A stretch of 64,000 nucleotides of DNA from Caulobacter rhizosphaerae (GTDB lineage: Bacteria > Pseudomonadota > Alphaproteobacteria > Caulobacterales > Caulobacteraceae), in assembly GCF_010977555.1 (NCBI RefSeq), contig NZ_CP048815.1, positions 3,092,501 to 3,156,500 of the forward strand, given 5' to 3'. Positions 37,534 to 48,703 of the stretch are shown piece after piece. The notes under the pieces were generated by a model. The model was given only the letters and a program-made list of their open reading frames with translations, had not been told where the DNA came from and searched no databases. Position numbers and translations under genes: made by a program. Position 1 is the first letter of the stretch, and each line of letters starts with the position of its first letter.

Positions 37534-39741
37534 TCAGAAGGCCTTTGCGTTCGGCGAACGGGTCATCGGCCCGTCGGGCATCCACCGGGGTTCAGGCGGC
37601 GGTCCAGTCCACGGCCGGACGCCCCTCAACGGCTGGGCCCAGACGATCCACCATTCGCCGCCGCGCCGATAGAGCTCGGCCGCCCCACCCGCGGCGAAGT
37701 CGTCGGCGTCGAGCACGATGCGGTCACGGCAGGCCGGCGGGACGGGTGGCGCGACGCCGCGCAGCACCACGATCTCGGCCTCGGCGCACATCGCCGCCAG
37801 GCCGTCGGCGTCGGACGCGGCCTTGCTCCACGACAGGGCCAGGGCCACGGGCGCGCCGGCGGCGGGAGCGCAGGATCGCCGGTCGCAGGCGTAGAGCGGG
37901 CTGGGCGCGATGCTGTCCGGCAGGGCCAGGCCGCGGCGGCGGCTCCACAGCTCGGCTCCGAAGCGGCGGGCGTCAGGCCGCAGCAGCACCGCCTCGCGGC
38001 CCAGGCGCACGGCCGCCGTGGTCCCGTCCGGCGCAATCCAGGCGTCGGGCGGCGCCGCGCGCGGCCACAGAGCCACGGCCAGGGCCAGGGGCGCGCCCAG
38101 CCAGCGCAGGCGGCCGCGCCACAGGCACAGCAGCATCAGGCCGACGAAGGCCAGGGCCAGGGTGAACGGCGGGCCGCTGGCCACCACCTTCTGGGCGCCG
38201 CCGGCGCTGGCGAAGCCGTTGGCGATCCCCATCATCGCGGCGATGCCCCAGCCGGCGATCGCCAGGAACGGCCGGCCCAGGCCGAAGGGCTCCAGCGCCG
38301 CGCCCAGGGCCAGGAACGGCATGATCACGAACGACGACAGCGGCGCGACCAGCAGGTTGGCCGGCAGTCCCCAGACGGCGACGCGGTTGAAGTGCTGCAT
38401 GGCGAACGGCCCGGTCGCCATGCCGGCCACGAAACTGGCGCCGACGCTGACCGCCAGCCAGCTGAGCGCGCCCTGGATGGCCCGGATCCACCAGGGGGCG
38501 GAAATCTCCCGCACCGGGCGCGGCCAGGCCTCGGCCAGGGCCACCAGGGCGGCGGTGGCGGCGAACGACATCTGGAACCCTGGCGCGCCCGCGGACTCCG
38601 GCTGGACGATCAGGATGACCAGGGCGGCGATCGCCAGCCCATGCAGGGTGATGGCCTGCCGGTCGAACAGGATGGCGGCGAAGGCCACCGTGGCGGTGAT
38701 CGCCGCCCGCAGGGCCGGCGGCGGCGCGCCCGAAATGACCAGATAGGTCGCGACGGCCGCCAGGCCCGCCACGGCCGCGACCTTCTTGCCCGGAACCCGC
38801 AGCGCCGCCCAGGGCCAGGCGGCGATCAGCAGCCGCACCAGGCCAAAGGCGAAACCGCCGACGATGGCCATGTGCAGGCCCGAGATCGACAGGATGTGGG
38901 CCAGGCCCGAAGCGCGCATGGCGTCGGTCTGGTCCTGGGTGATCCAGGCCTCGTGGCCGGTGACCATGGCCGCGGCGACGCCGCCGCGCGCCACGCCCAT
39001 GTCCTCGACGATGCGGCTGGCCAGCCGCCAGCGGAAGGCGTTGACCGCCATGGCCGCCCGCAGGCGCCACGGCGGCGGGTCCAGGGTGGCGGGTTGGGAC
39101 TGTCCGATCGCGAAGCCGACGCCGCCCACGCCGTGGAACCAGGCGTCGCGGGCGAAGTCGTAGGCTCCCGGCGCGGCCGGCGGCGGCGGCGGTCCCAGCA
39201 TGGCCCGCAGGCGGATCGCCTGGCCGGGCGCGGGGATGTCCTCGGCCTCGACGGTCACCCGCACTCGCTTGGGCGTGTCCCCCGGAGCCAGGCGGCTGAT
39301 CCACACCGGCGCGATCAGCAGCCGCGGCCCGCCCGCGCCGGGACTGACCACGTCGACCACGAAGCCGTCGATCGTCATCACCGTCCGCTCGCCCGCCAGG
39401 ATCGGCGCGGCCACCGCGTGCGAGCGGACCTTGCCGGCCAGCGCCCCGGCCGCCAGGAAGGTCGCCAGCACCAGGACCACCGACAGCCCCGTCGCCGACC
39501 GCCGCCCGATCAGCGCCGCCAGAATCGCCAATCCGGCCGCCAGTCCGGCCAGCAACGCCCAGGACGGCTCGGCCCTCAGTTCCAGGTAGCCGGCCGCGCC
39601 GAGGCCGAAGGCCACCGGCGACCACAGCATCCAGCGCTCGCGATTGGCGTCGATCTCGTCGATCAGCGAAGCTGTTACCGCTCCCACGCTAGGACGCGCG
39701 CGAAGACGCGTGCTAAGACGCGCCGCCCAGCCACCGGACAT
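37534..39741 (-). CDS. comEC: ComEC/Rec2-family DNA uptake channel protein
   Basis: About 735 residues. N-terminal hydrophobic part with a DUF4131-like soluble section (VKRVRVTVEAEDI region), then a large multi-helix competence domain (GHEAWITQDQTDAMRASGLAHILSISGLHM is the family block, with SGLHM and then repeated hydrophobic helices), and a C-terminal soluble part. No HxHxDH metallo-beta-lactamase domain is visible, which is common in alphaproteobacteria. It probably moves single-stranded DNA across the inner membrane. The start at 39741 leaves a 55-base divergent gap with gltX. Confidence 0.85.
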   Translation of the reverse strand: MSGGWAARLSTRLRARPSVGAVTASLIDEIDANRERWMLWSPVAFGLGAAGYLELRAEPSWALLAGLAAGLAILAALIGRRSATGLSVVLVLATFLAAGALAGKVRSHAVAAPILAGERTVMTIDGFVVDVVSPGAGGPRLLIAPVWISRLAPGDTPKRVRVTVEAEDIPAPGQAIRLRAMLGPPPPPAAPGAYDFARDAWFHGVGGVGFAIGQSQPATLDPPPWRLRAAMAVNAFRWRLASRIVEDMGVARGGVAAAMVTGHEAWITQDQTDAMRASGLAHILSISGLHMAIVGGFAFGLVRLLIAAWPWAALRVPGKKVAAVAGLAAVATYLVISGAPPPALRAAITATVAFAAILFDRQAITLHGLAIAALVILIVQPESAGAPGFQMSFAATAALVALAEAWPRPVREISAPWWIRAIQGALSWLAVSVGASFVAGMATGPFAMQHFNRVAVWGLPANLLVAPLSSFVIMPFLALGAALEPFGLGRPFLAIAGWGIAAMMGIANGFASAGGAQKVVASGPPFTLALAFVGLMLLCLWRGRLRWLGAPLALAVALWPRAAPPDAWIAPDGTTAAVRLGREAVLLRPDARRFGAELWSRRRGLALPDSIAPSPLYACDRRSCAPAAGAPVALALSWSKAASDADGLAAMCAEAEIVVLRGVAPPVPPACRDRIVLDADDFAAGGAAELYRRGGEWWIVWAQPLRGVRPWTGPPPEPRWMPDGPMTRSPNAKAF

Positions 39742-39796
39742 GTCCGGTGACGTCCTCGCCACGTCCGTGGCCTCCAGTTCGTCAGCCTTGATCCCG

Positions 39797-41218
39797 ATGA
39801 CCAATTCCCCCTCGCCCCCCTCAGGCGTCGTCACCCGCTTCGCCCCGTCGCCAACCGGCTTCCTGCATATCGGCGGCGCACGCACCGCGCTGTTCAACTG
39901 GTTATATGCACGCCATACGGGTGGGAAGTTCCTTGTTCGCGTCGAGGACACCGATCGCGAGCGTTCGACCGAGGCGGCCGTCGCCGCGATCTTCGAGGGC
40001 CTGGACTGGCTGGGCCTGAAGTCGGACGACGAGGTGGTCTTCCAGTATAGCCGCGCCGACCGCCACCGCGCCGTGGTGGAGGAGATGCTGGCCGCCGGCC
40101 GCGCCTATCGCTGCTGGATGACCGTCGAGGAACTGGCCGCGGCCCGCGAGGCCGCGCGGGCCGGCGGCCCCGCCCTGCGCTCGCCCTGGCGCGACGCCCC
40201 GCCGCCCAACGACCCCAGCCTGCCGCACGTCATCCGCTTCAAGGGTCCGACCGAGGGCACGACCCTGGTCGACGACCTGGTCAAGGGTCCGGTGACCTTC
40301 AACAACGCCGACCTGGACGACCTGGTGCTGCTGCGCGCCGACGGCGCCCCGACCTACAACCTGGCCGTGGTGGTCGACGACCACGACATGGGCGTCACCC
40401 ACGTGATCCGCGGCGACGACCACCTGAACAACGCCGCCCGCCAGACCCTGATCTACCAGGCCAATGGCTGGACCCTGCCGGCCTTCGGCCACATCCCGCT
40501 GATCCACGGCCCCGACGGCGCCAAGCTCAGCAAGCGCCACGGCGCCCAGGCGGTCGGCGAGTTCGCCGACATGGGCTACATCCCCGAGGGCATGCGCAAC
40601 TACCTGGCGCGCCTGGGCTGGGGCCATGGAGACGACGAGGTGTTCAGCGACGAACAGGCGATCGCCTGGTTCGACGTCAAGGACGTGGTCAAGGCCCCGG
40701 CCCGCCTGGACTGGGCCAAGCTGAACTTCATCAATGGCCAGCACCTGCGCCAGGCGGACGACGCCCGCCTGGCCGACCTGACCCTGAAAGCCCTGCAGGC
40801 CCAGAACGCCGAGCTGCCGGCCGACGCCGCCCAGCGCCTGCTGGCGGTCGTGCCGCAGGTCAAGGAAGGCGCCAAGACCGTCCTGGAGTTGGCCGAGCAC
40901 TGCGCCTTCGCGCTGAAGGTGCGTCCGCTGGTCCTGGAAGAAAAGACCGTCAAGCAATTGACCGACGAGACCGTCGAGCGCCTGGCCCGCCTGCGGGCCC
41001 AGTTAGGCGCGGCCCCGGCCTGGGGCGTGTCTGAGCTGGAAACCCTGTTGAAATCCTTCGCGGAATCCGAGGGCGTGGGCTTTGGCAAGTTCGGGCCGTC
41101 GCTGCGTGGGATCCTCACCGGCGGGGCCCAGGCGCCCGACCTGAACAAGATCATGGCCGCGCTGGGTCGCGAGGAGTCTCTAGGGCGCCTTGACGACGCC
41201 CTGGCGTCGCGCGCATGA
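39797..41218 (+). CDS. gltX: Glutamyl-tRNA synthetase
   Basis: 473 residues. Class I signatures: RFAPSPTGFLHIGGART with HIGG in place of HIGH, and KLSKRHGA as the KMSKS loop. C-terminal anticodon-binding region follows. Charges tRNA-Glu, and in alphaproteobacteria often also tRNA-Gln for later amidation. ATG at 39797 chosen since the conserved core begins at VVTRFAPSPTG. Confidence 0.96.
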   Translation: MTNSPSPPSGVVTRFAPSPTGFLHIGGARTALFNWLYARHTGGKFLVRVEDTDRERSTEAAVAAIFEGLDWLGLKSDDEVVFQYSRADRHRAVVEEMLAAGRAYRCWMTVEELAAAREAARAGGPALRSPWRDAPPPNDPSLPHVIRFKGPTEGTTLVDDLVKGPVTFNNADLDDLVLLRADGAPTYNLAVVVDDHDMGVTHVIRGDDHLNNAARQTLIYQANGWTLPAFGHIPLIHGPDGAKLSKRHGAQAVGEFADMGYIPEGMRNYLARLGWGHGDDEVFSDEQAIAWFDVKDVVKAPARLDWAKLNFINGQHLRQADDARLADLTLKALQAQNAELPADAAQRLLAVVPQVKEGAKTVLELAEHCAFALKVRPLVLEEKTVKQLTDETVERLARLRAQLGAAPAWGVSELETLLKSFAESEGVGFGKFGPSLRGILTGGAQAPDLNKIMAALGREESLGRLDDALASRA

Positions 41219-41285
41219 GGCGCTATAACGCAACCGCGAAATCGAAAACTGGACTGATCGTTCCATCATTGAAGGGGTCTCTCGC

Positions 41286-42566
<1,281 letters not shown>

Positions 42567-42589
42567 GCGCTTCGACATCGCTGAATTGG

Positions 42590-42618
42590 AAAAGGCCTCG
42601 CGAAAGCGGGGCCTTTTT
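42590..42618 (+). terminator. gltA intrinsic terminator
   Basis: AAAGGCCTCGC pairs with GCGGGGCCTTT across a GAAA loop (one G-T wobble), followed by a T-run (CCTTTTTCTTG). Confidence 0.85.
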
Positions 42619-42729
42619 CTTGTCCGAGACGACGGCTTCGGCCGCCATTGCCGCCTGAATCAGGCTCCCCTTGTGCAACCTTGGGCCCGGAGACGGCCGC
42701 CGCCCGAGACTAGGACGCCGCGAGGGTAG

Positions 42730-43341
42730 ATGGAAAAGCTGGACCTGAAGAAGACACGGAAGGCGCTCTTCACCGCGCCACTCGGCCGCTTCGTGACGAT
42801 TGAGGCGCCGCCGGTCTCCTACCTGATGGTGGACGGCCACGGCGACCCGAACACGGTCCCGGCCTACCGGCTGGCCGTCGAGAGCCTGTACACGACAGCC
42901 TTCACGATCAAGTTCGCCAGCAAGGCCAACGGCAGGGACTTCGTCGTGCCGCCGCTGGAAGGGCTTTGGTCGGCGCCCGATCCCGAAAGCTTCACCGCGC
43001 GCCGCAAGGACGAATGGGACTGGACCATGACGATCATGCTGCCCGACCCTGTGGACGACGAGGCCTTCCAGGCCGCCCGGAGCAAGGCGCTGGAGAAGCT
43101 CGGCGGCCTTCCTGGAAGTTTGAGGCTCGAACGCCTGGAGGAAGGCCTCTGCCTGCAGGCCCTGCACGTGGGCGCCTACGACGACGAGGGGCCGCTGCTC
43201 GCCAGGCTGCACGGCGAGATCATGCCCGCCGGCGGCTACGATTTCGCCGGGCGGCATCATGAGGTCTATCTGAGCGACCCGCGCAAGACGGCACCGGAAA
43301 AGCTCAGGACCGTGATCCGCCAACCCGTGCGGCGGGTCTGA
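42730..43341 (+). CDS. GyrI-like small-molecule-binding domain protein
   Basis: 203 residues. Starts MEKLDLKKTRKALFTAPLG, then FVTIEAPPVSYLMVDGHGDPN and YTTAFTIKF, typical of the GyrI-like domain (SOUL/RobA fold) that binds hydrophobic small molecules. No DNA-binding part is present. It could be a drug-binding or stress protein; the ligand is unknown. It ends 19 bases from the convergent FlhB-tail gene. Confidence 0.8.
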   Translation: MEKLDLKKTRKALFTAPLGRFVTIEAPPVSYLMVDGHGDPNTVPAYRLAVESLYTTAFTIKFASKANGRDFVVPPLEGLWSAPDPESFTARRKDEWDWTMTIMLPDPVDDEAFQAARSKALEKLGGLPGSLRLERLEEGLCLQALHVGAYDDEGPLLARLHGEIMPAGGYDFAGRHHEVYLSDPRKTAPEKLRTVIRQPVRRV

Positions 43342-43360
43342 AGGCCGTCTCTCGACGGCG

Positions 43361-43633
43361 CTACCGTCCCTCGGCGCTACGCAGGATGAAGCCCAGGATC
43401 TCGGCCACCGCGACATAGAGCGCCTCGGGGATCTCCTCGTCGAGTTCGATGGTCGACAGGGCCTGGGCCAGGGCCGGGTTCTCCTCGATCGGCACGCCGT
43501 GCTCGCGGGCGGTCTCGATGATCTTGTCGCCCACCCAGCCGCGGCCGGAGGCGACCACGCGCGGGGCGTTGGGCTCCTCGTACTGCAGGGCCACGGCGAT
43601 GCGGGGCCCGGCGGAGCGGATGGCGCCGGTCAC
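43361..43633 (-). CDS. FlhB C-terminal domain-like (FhlB/YscU-type) protein
   Basis: A 90-residue free-standing copy of the FlhB/EscU cytosolic C-terminal domain: PRIAVALQYEEPNAPRVVASG, then HGVPIEENPALAQAL and IPEALYVAVAEIL. The autocleavage motif NPTH is replaced, since PNAP occurs here, and there is no membrane region. It may help switch export specificity. The GTG start overlaps the FliK-like stop (GTGA), so the two are coupled. Confidence 0.8.
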   Translation of the reverse strand: MTGAIRSAGPRIAVALQYEEPNAPRVVASGRGWVGDKIIETAREHGVPIEENPALAQALSTIELDEEIPEALYVAVAEILGFILRSAEGR

Positions 43634-45279
43634 GTGGCCTGATCCAGGAACTGGCCCGGCGCGGCGGCCGGGGCGCGCGGCTGACCGGCGTGGAAGGCGA
43701 TTTCGGGCTCCAGGGCGGCGTCGCGCAGAGCGCCGCCCAGCCGCTCCTCGCCGGCCCGCAATCGAGCCATCGCCACGGGACGCTCGGCCCACAACGAGAC
43801 GCGGGCCCGGTCGCCGGTCAGGGCCACCTGGGCGTGGACCGGGCCCATCGGCTCGACGTCCAGCGAGAAGCGGGCGCGCCAGGTGCGGCCCAGGGCGCGG
43901 CCGCCCTCCCCGCCCGAACCGCCGCCGTCGCGGCTGATCTCGAACTGGGCGGCGGCGGGGCCCTGCGGGGTCATGAACGGCATGTCGAACACCCAGCGCT
44001 GCCCGTGCTCCTCCACCGGCCGGCCAGCGGCGGGCGGCTCCGGGAGCGAAGCGATCTGCAACAGCTCGGTGCGGGCCAGGGCCGCGCCGGTCTCGGCCAG
44101 AAGGCGCTGAGCGACGGCGTGGGGCCCCGCGCCGGCCGCCAGACCTGGCTGGGCGGCGGCCTGGGCATGGGTCGGAGCGCCGGCATAGGGCGGCGGGGTC
44201 TGGGAGGGCGGGCCGGAAGCGACCTCGGGTCCGCCATAGGCCGCCGCCACCGCCGACGCGATGCGCGCCGGAAGCAGAGGCGGCAGGTCCTCGGCCGTGA
44301 TGGCCCCGAACGCCGGAAGCGCCGGCGGTTGCGGCATCGGCGCGAGGCGGGCCGCCTGCGGAGACGCGTTGACGTTGGGCCATCCGCCCGGAGGCCTTGC
44401 GACCGCGCCACGGGCGGCAGCGTCCGTCGAGGGCAAGGCCGGATTCGGCGCTTCTCGATCGAAAGCCGTCGGCATGGGAACCTGGCTGGTCGGGCGAGTC
44501 GGCGACGGGATCGCCGTGGCCTGGGCCTGGGGCGCGCCGAGTTGGGCGGAGGACGCCGCCGCCGTGGCTGCCGCGTTCGGCGTGGCGCCCGGCGCTGAAT
44601 TGGGCGTGGCGCCAGCCTGGGCGGCCATCGGCGGCAGGCCGTCGGCCCAGGTCTTGACCACTTCGCGGAACACCAGCAGCGCGGCCTTCATGTCGCTGTT
44701 GGGCGTCGGGGTCGGGACGGCCTTGGGCGGCGCCGTCAGGGTGCCGGTCTGTTGGCGCTGCGGAGGGGCGTCGGGAGCGGCGGTGGCCAGGCGGGCTTCC
44801 AGGAACAGGCCCGAGCGCTGCAGGGCCTGGCGGATCTCCGGACCGCTGATCTGGCCATCCAGGCGGGTCCCTAGCGCCATGACCTGCGCGATGGCCGCCT
44901 TGACCTGGCGCGGCGTGTCGGGCTCGGCGGCGGCCTGGGCCATGTCGGCCATCAGGGGCGCCAGACCCGCCTGCCGGGCGGCGGCTCGGCCGGCGGCCGC
45001 GGCGACGGCGCGAGCGGGGGTTTCGACCTGGACGTCGGGTCCAAGGGCCACGGCGCGGGCTTCGGCGACCTTGGCGCGTCCCGCCTCGCCCTCTCCCACC
45101 GCGTCCTTGGCCAGGTTGGCCAAGTCGGCCTGGGACTGGGACTGGTCGATCATCGCGCCCAAGGTCTCGACCGATTGGATGACCGCGATCCGGGCAAGCG
45201 CCTCGGCCGCCTGGTCGGCCCGGCTGACGGGGGCGGACGGCGTCAAGGACGACAAGGGGGTGACCGAAAAGATCGTCAC
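43630..45279 (-). CDS. FliK-like flagellar hook-length control protein
   Basis: 549 residues. A long Ala/Pro-rich, low-complexity region takes up most of the protein. The C-terminal 130 residues (RWVFDMPFMTPQG, GRTWRARFSLDVEPMGPVHAQV, VSLWAERPVAMARLR) match the FliK Flg_hook domain, which interacts with the FlhB C-terminal domain to end hook export. Adjacency to an FlhB-tail gene supports this. The gene follows lpxB by 108 bases on the same strand. Whether it is the main FliK or a paralogue is not clear. Confidence 0.8.
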   Translation of the reverse strand: MTIFSVTPLSSLTPSAPVSRADQAAEALARIAVIQSVETLGAMIDQSQSQADLANLAKDAVGEGEAGRAKVAEARAVALGPDVQVETPARAVAAAAGRAAARQAGLAPLMADMAQAAAEPDTPRQVKAAIAQVMALGTRLDGQISGPEIRQALQRSGLFLEARLATAAPDAPPQRQQTGTLTAPPKAVPTPTPNSDMKAALLVFREVVKTWADGLPPMAAQAGATPNSAPGATPNAAATAAASSAQLGAPQAQATAIPSPTRPTSQVPMPTAFDREAPNPALPSTDAAARGAVARPPGGWPNVNASPQAARLAPMPQPPALPAFGAITAEDLPPLLPARIASAVAAAYGGPEVASGPPSQTPPPYAGAPTHAQAAAQPGLAAGAGPHAVAQRLLAETGAALARTELLQIASLPEPPAAGRPVEEHGQRWVFDMPFMTPQGPAAAQFEISRDGGGSGGEGGRALGRTWRARFSLDVEPMGPVHAQVALTGDRARVSLWAERPVAMARLRAGEERLGGALRDAALEPEIAFHAGQPRAPAAAPGQFLDQAT

Positions 45280-45387
45280 GCCAGGGCTCCAGCCGGCGAC
45301 AGGACGGTCGCCAGGGCCTCCACCCTAGGCGAGAGCCGTGAAGCGGATCTTAAAGGCTTGCTTAACGCCCGGACGCGACCGCGCCGC

Positions 45388-46581
45388 CTAGAGCAGGCCG
45401 CGCGCCCTCAGGAAGTCCAGCAGGGCGGAAGCCGCCGCTTCGGAGGGGTCGGGCATGCCGCGCCCCATCTTGTCGAGGGCGGCGTTCTGGGCGGCGATCT
45501 GGGCGGCGCGCAGGGCCGGGTCGTCCAGCCGCCGGGCGACGTCGGCCGCCAGGGCCGGGCCCGTGCAGGCGTCCTGCAGCCGCTCGGGCGCGACCGTGTC
45601 GTCGGCGGCGATGTTGAACAGGGTCACCCAGCGCGGCTTGAACATCGATTTCAGCAGGGCGTAGGTGATCTTGCCGGTGACATAGCCGACCACCATCGGA
45701 CAGCCGGCCAGGGCCAGTTCGGTGGTCACCGTGCCGCTGCAGGCCAGGGCGACCGTGCCGGCGACCATGGCGTCGTCCTTCAGCGTCTCGTCCTCGACGA
45801 CGTGGGCCCGGAACGGCCAGGCCGCGACCCGCGCCTTGACGCTTTGCGCCACGGTCGAGGCGGCGGGCACGACCACGTGCAGGTCCGGTCGATCGGCCTT
45901 GAGGCGGCGCACGGCGTCCTCGAACGGCGGCATGACCCGCTGGATCTCGGACGGACGGCTGCCGGGCAGCACCAGCAGGATGGGCTCGCCAGGCGCGGCG
46001 CCAATCGCGGCGCGCAGCCGGGCCGGGTCCGCGCGGCTGAAATCGTGGGCCAGGGCCGAGTTGCCGACGAAGACGTTGGCCAGGCCGGCGGCGTCGAAAT
46101 ACGGCTTGTCCATCGGCTGGATCGACAGCAGCAGGTCCACCGCCCCGGCCAGGTCCTTGGCGCGGCTTGCGTGATAGGCCCAGACCTGGGGGGCGACGTA
46201 CTTGACCAACGGCAGGCCCGGGTGCTGCCTGCGCAGCGCCTTGGCCAGGCGGATGTTGAAGCCCCAGCTGTCGATCAGCACCGCCACGTCGGGCTTTTCC
46301 CGGGCCGCCAGGGCCAGGGTGTCCTTCAGGCGGGCCATGGCGCGCGGATAGGCCTTCAGGCTCTCCACGATGCCCAGGATGGACAGTTGGGCGATGTCGA
46401 ACGGGCTATGGATCCCCTCGGCCGCCATCTTGGCCCCGCCGACGCCGACGAAGCGGACCTTGCCGGCGCCGAGACGCTCGCGCAGCACGCGGGCCAGCTT
46501 GGCGCCCAGGGCGTCGCCCGAAGCCTCGGCCGCCACCAGCATCACGGTCAGCGGCCGCCCCTCTGAGCCCGTCGGGCTCAT
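45388..46581 (-). CDS. lpxB: Lipid-A-disaccharide synthase
   Basis: 397 residues. Starts MSPTGSEGRPLTVMLVAAEASGD, the LpxB N-terminus, then FVGVGGAKMAAEGI, YVAPQVWAYHASRA and LPGSRPSEIQR. Joins lipid X and UDP-diacylglucosamine. ATG overlaps the lpxI stop. Confidence 0.96.
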   Translation of the reverse strand: MSPTGSEGRPLTVMLVAAEASGDALGAKLARVLRERLGAGKVRFVGVGGAKMAAEGIHSPFDIAQLSILGIVESLKAYPRAMARLKDTLALAAREKPDVAVLIDSWGFNIRLAKALRRQHPGLPLVKYVAPQVWAYHASRAKDLAGAVDLLLSIQPMDKPYFDAAGLANVFVGNSALAHDFSRADPARLRAAIGAAPGEPILLVLPGSRPSEIQRVMPPFEDAVRRLKADRPDLHVVVPAASTVAQSVKARVAAWPFRAHVVEDETLKDDAMVAGTVALACSGTVTTELALAGCPMVVGYVTGKITYALLKSMFKPRWVTLFNIAADDTVAPERLQDACTGPALAADVARRLDDPALRAAQIAAQNAALDKMGRGMPDPSEAAASALLDFLRARGLL

Positions 46582-47420
46582 CTGTCGGCCCGTGGTTCGA
46601 CCCCGTACACGAACAGGCCTAGGTCGTCGGCGCAGGCGATCACCTGGTCGCGGTCGACGATCAGCAGGCGGCCAGCCTCGCCGACCACGCCGGCCAGGCC
46701 CGCGCGCGCGGCGCGCTGCACGGTGGCGACGCCGATGGTCGGCAGGTCGACCTTGGTCTCCTGGATCGGCTTGGGCGCCTTGGCCAGCACCCCGCGCGGC
46801 GCCTCGGCGTTGCCGCGGATGGCGTGCGGCAGGTCGGCGACCCGGCGGAGCATGGCGTCCGTGCCCTCCTGGGCCTCGACCGCCAGCACCAGGCCGTCGC
46901 AGACCACAGCGCCCTGCCCGACGTCCAGCGCGCCGATGGCCCGGGCCACGTCCAGCGCCCGGTCCATGTCGGCGACGTGGGTTTCCTTGGGCGCATGCTT
47001 GCCCAGAGCCCCGCGCGGCAGGGTCATCTCGCCCCGCACCTCGTGGGCGCCCTCGATCGCGAAGCCTTCCTTCTCGAACTCGGCCAGTAGCCGGCGCAGC
47101 AGGGCGTCGTCGCCCTTGCGGGCGGCGTTGACCAGGCCCGGGATCACGGCCAGGCCGCGCAGATCCGGCTTGATCGTCGAGAAGTCGGGGCGATCGACGA
47201 CCCCGGCGAAGCACACGGCTTCGCAGCCTTCCTCCCGCAGCGCCTTGAACACCTTGCCGAACTCGCCCAGTCCCACTTCGACGCCGGGATAGCGGGCCAG
47301 CACCGGCTGGGCGAACGACTTCAGGCGCATCACGGCGAACGGCCGCCCCGCGGCCTCGCAATGCTGCGCCAGTTCCACGGGCAAGGAACCGCCCCCGGCG
47401 ATCAGACCCAGCTTACGCAT
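46578..47420 (-). CDS. lpxI: UDP-2,3-diacylglucosamine pyrophosphatase LpxI
   Basis: 280 residues. Starts MRKLGLIAGGGSLPVELAQH; conserved segments GEFGKVFKAL, CFAGVVDRPDF, and KAPKPIQETKVDLPTIGV with the conserved Asp. LpxI, first characterised in Caulobacter crescentus, makes lipid X in place of LpxH. It lies between lpxA (8 bases) and lpxB (4-base overlap). Confidence 0.95.
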   Translation of the reverse strand: MRKLGLIAGGGSLPVELAQHCEAAGRPFAVMRLKSFAQPVLARYPGVEVGLGEFGKVFKALREEGCEAVCFAGVVDRPDFSTIKPDLRGLAVIPGLVNAARKGDDALLRRLLAEFEKEGFAIEGAHEVRGEMTLPRGALGKHAPKETHVADMDRALDVARAIGALDVGQGAVVCDGLVLAVEAQEGTDAMLRRVADLPHAIRGNAEAPRGVLAKAPKPIQETKVDLPTIGVATVQRAARAGLAGVVGEAGRLLIVDRDQVIACADDLGLFVYGVEPRADR

Positions 47421-47428
47421 GGCCGCTC

Positions 47429-48223
47429 CTAGACTTCGCGCTCGGGAAGGCACAGGGGCCGGTTGGCCTCCGACCGGATGAAATCGACGATCTCCATCAC
47501 CTCGGGCGTGTCGGCATGGGCTTCGGCCACGTCGTCCAGGCGCTCCTGGAAGGTGCCTTCGTCGGCGAACAGCAGGCGGTAGGCGGCGCGCAGGGCGTTG
47601 ATCGCCTCGCGCGTGAAGCCCCGCCGCTTGAGGCCGACCAGGTTCAGGCCTTCCAGGTGAGCGTGGTTGCCCCACACCGAGCCGTAGGGAATGATGTCCT
47701 TGGTCACCACCCCGCCGCCGCCGACGAACGAGTAGCGGCCGATGCGGGTGAACTGGTGGACGGCGCACAGCCCGCCCATGAACACGAAGTCGCCGATCAC
47801 CACGTGGCCGCCCAGGGTGGCGTTGTTGGCGAAGGTCACGCGATCGCCGACGATGCAGTCATGGGCCACATGGGCGCCGACCATGTAGAGGCTGTCGGAA
47901 CCGATCTTGGTCACCCCGCCGCCGCCAACCGTGCCGGTGTGCATGGTGACATGCTCGCGGATGATGTTGCGCTCGCCGATCACCAGGCGAGTTTCCTCGC
48001 CCTTGTGGGCCAGATGCTGCGGCGCGCCGCCCAGCACCGCGAACGGATGGACGGTGGTCCCCGCCCCGATCTGCGTCGCGCCCTCGATCACCACGTGCGA
48101 GACCAGCCGCACGCCGTCGCCTAGCTGGACCTGGGGTCCCACGGTGCAGAACGCGCCGACCTCGACGTCCTGGCCCAGTTGCGCCCCCGGCGAGACGATG
48201 GCGGTGGGATGGATCTGGGTCAT
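47429..48223 (-). CDS. lpxA: Acyl-ACP--UDP-N-acetylglucosamine O-acyltransferase
   Basis: 264 residues: left-handed beta-helix hexapeptide repeats (such as [13 protein letters not shown]) and the catalytic His region [10 protein letters not shown]. First step of lipid A synthesis. The start overlaps the fabZ stop (ATGA). Confidence 0.96.
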   Translation of the reverse strand: MTQIHPTAIVSPGAQLGQDVEVGAFCTVGPQVQLGDGVRLVSHVVIEGATQIGAGTTVHPFAVLGGAPQHLAHKGEETRLVIGERNIIREHVTMHTGTVGGGGVTKIGSDSLYMVGAHVAHDCIVGDRVTFANNATLGGHVVIGDFVFMGGLCAVHQFTRIGRYSFVGGGGVVTKDIIPYGSVWGNHAHLEGLNLVGLKRRGFTREAINALRAAYRLLFADEGTFQERLDDVAEAHADTPEVMEIVDFIRSEANRPLCLPEREV

Positions 48224-48696
48224 GCCTTGGGCGTCTCCACCACCATCGCCGCGAACTCCGCCTCGGCCGCGACCTTGTCGCCGACCTTGGCCACGCCCTT
48301 GAACTTGAAGATGCTGGAGCGGGCGCGGACCACCTCGACCTCCATGCGGATCACGTCGCCGGGCCGCACCGGATTGCGGAAGCGGGCGTTGTCGACCGAC
48401 ATGAAGAAGATGGTCTTGCCTTCGGTGTCGACCTCGAGCGACTTGCTCATCAGCACCGCGCCCGTCTGGGCCAGGGCCTCGATGATCAGCACGCCCGGCA
48501 TCACCGGATTGCCGGGGAAGTGGCCCTGGAAGAACGGCTCGTTGATCGTCACGCACTTGACGCCCACGATCGACTGGTGCGGGCGATACGCCTCGGCCCG
48601 GTCGACCAGCAGGAACGGATAGCGATGCGGGATCCGGTTGAGGATCTCGGCGATGTCGATGTCGGCCAGCGGCTCTTCAACTTTGGATTGGCTCAT
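48220..48696 (-). CDS. fabZ: 3-hydroxyacyl-ACP dehydratase FabZ
   Basis: 158 residues of the hot-dog fold. Conserved [12 protein letters not shown] and the catalytic His and Glu in [23 protein letters not shown]. Dehydrates 3-hydroxyacyl-ACP in fatty acid synthesis. ATG at 48696 is favoured over one 24 bases upstream because AGGGGCG precedes it. Confidence 0.96.
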   Translation of the reverse strand: MSQSKVEEPLADIDIAEILNRIPHRYPFLLVDRAEAYRPHQSIVGVKCVTINEPFFQGHFPGNPVMPGVLIIEALAQTGAVLMSKSLEVDTEGKTIFFMSVDNARFRNPVRPGDVIRMEVEVVRARSSIFKFKGVAKVGDKVAAEAEFAAMVVETPKA

Positions 48697-48703
48697 TTCG
48701 CCC

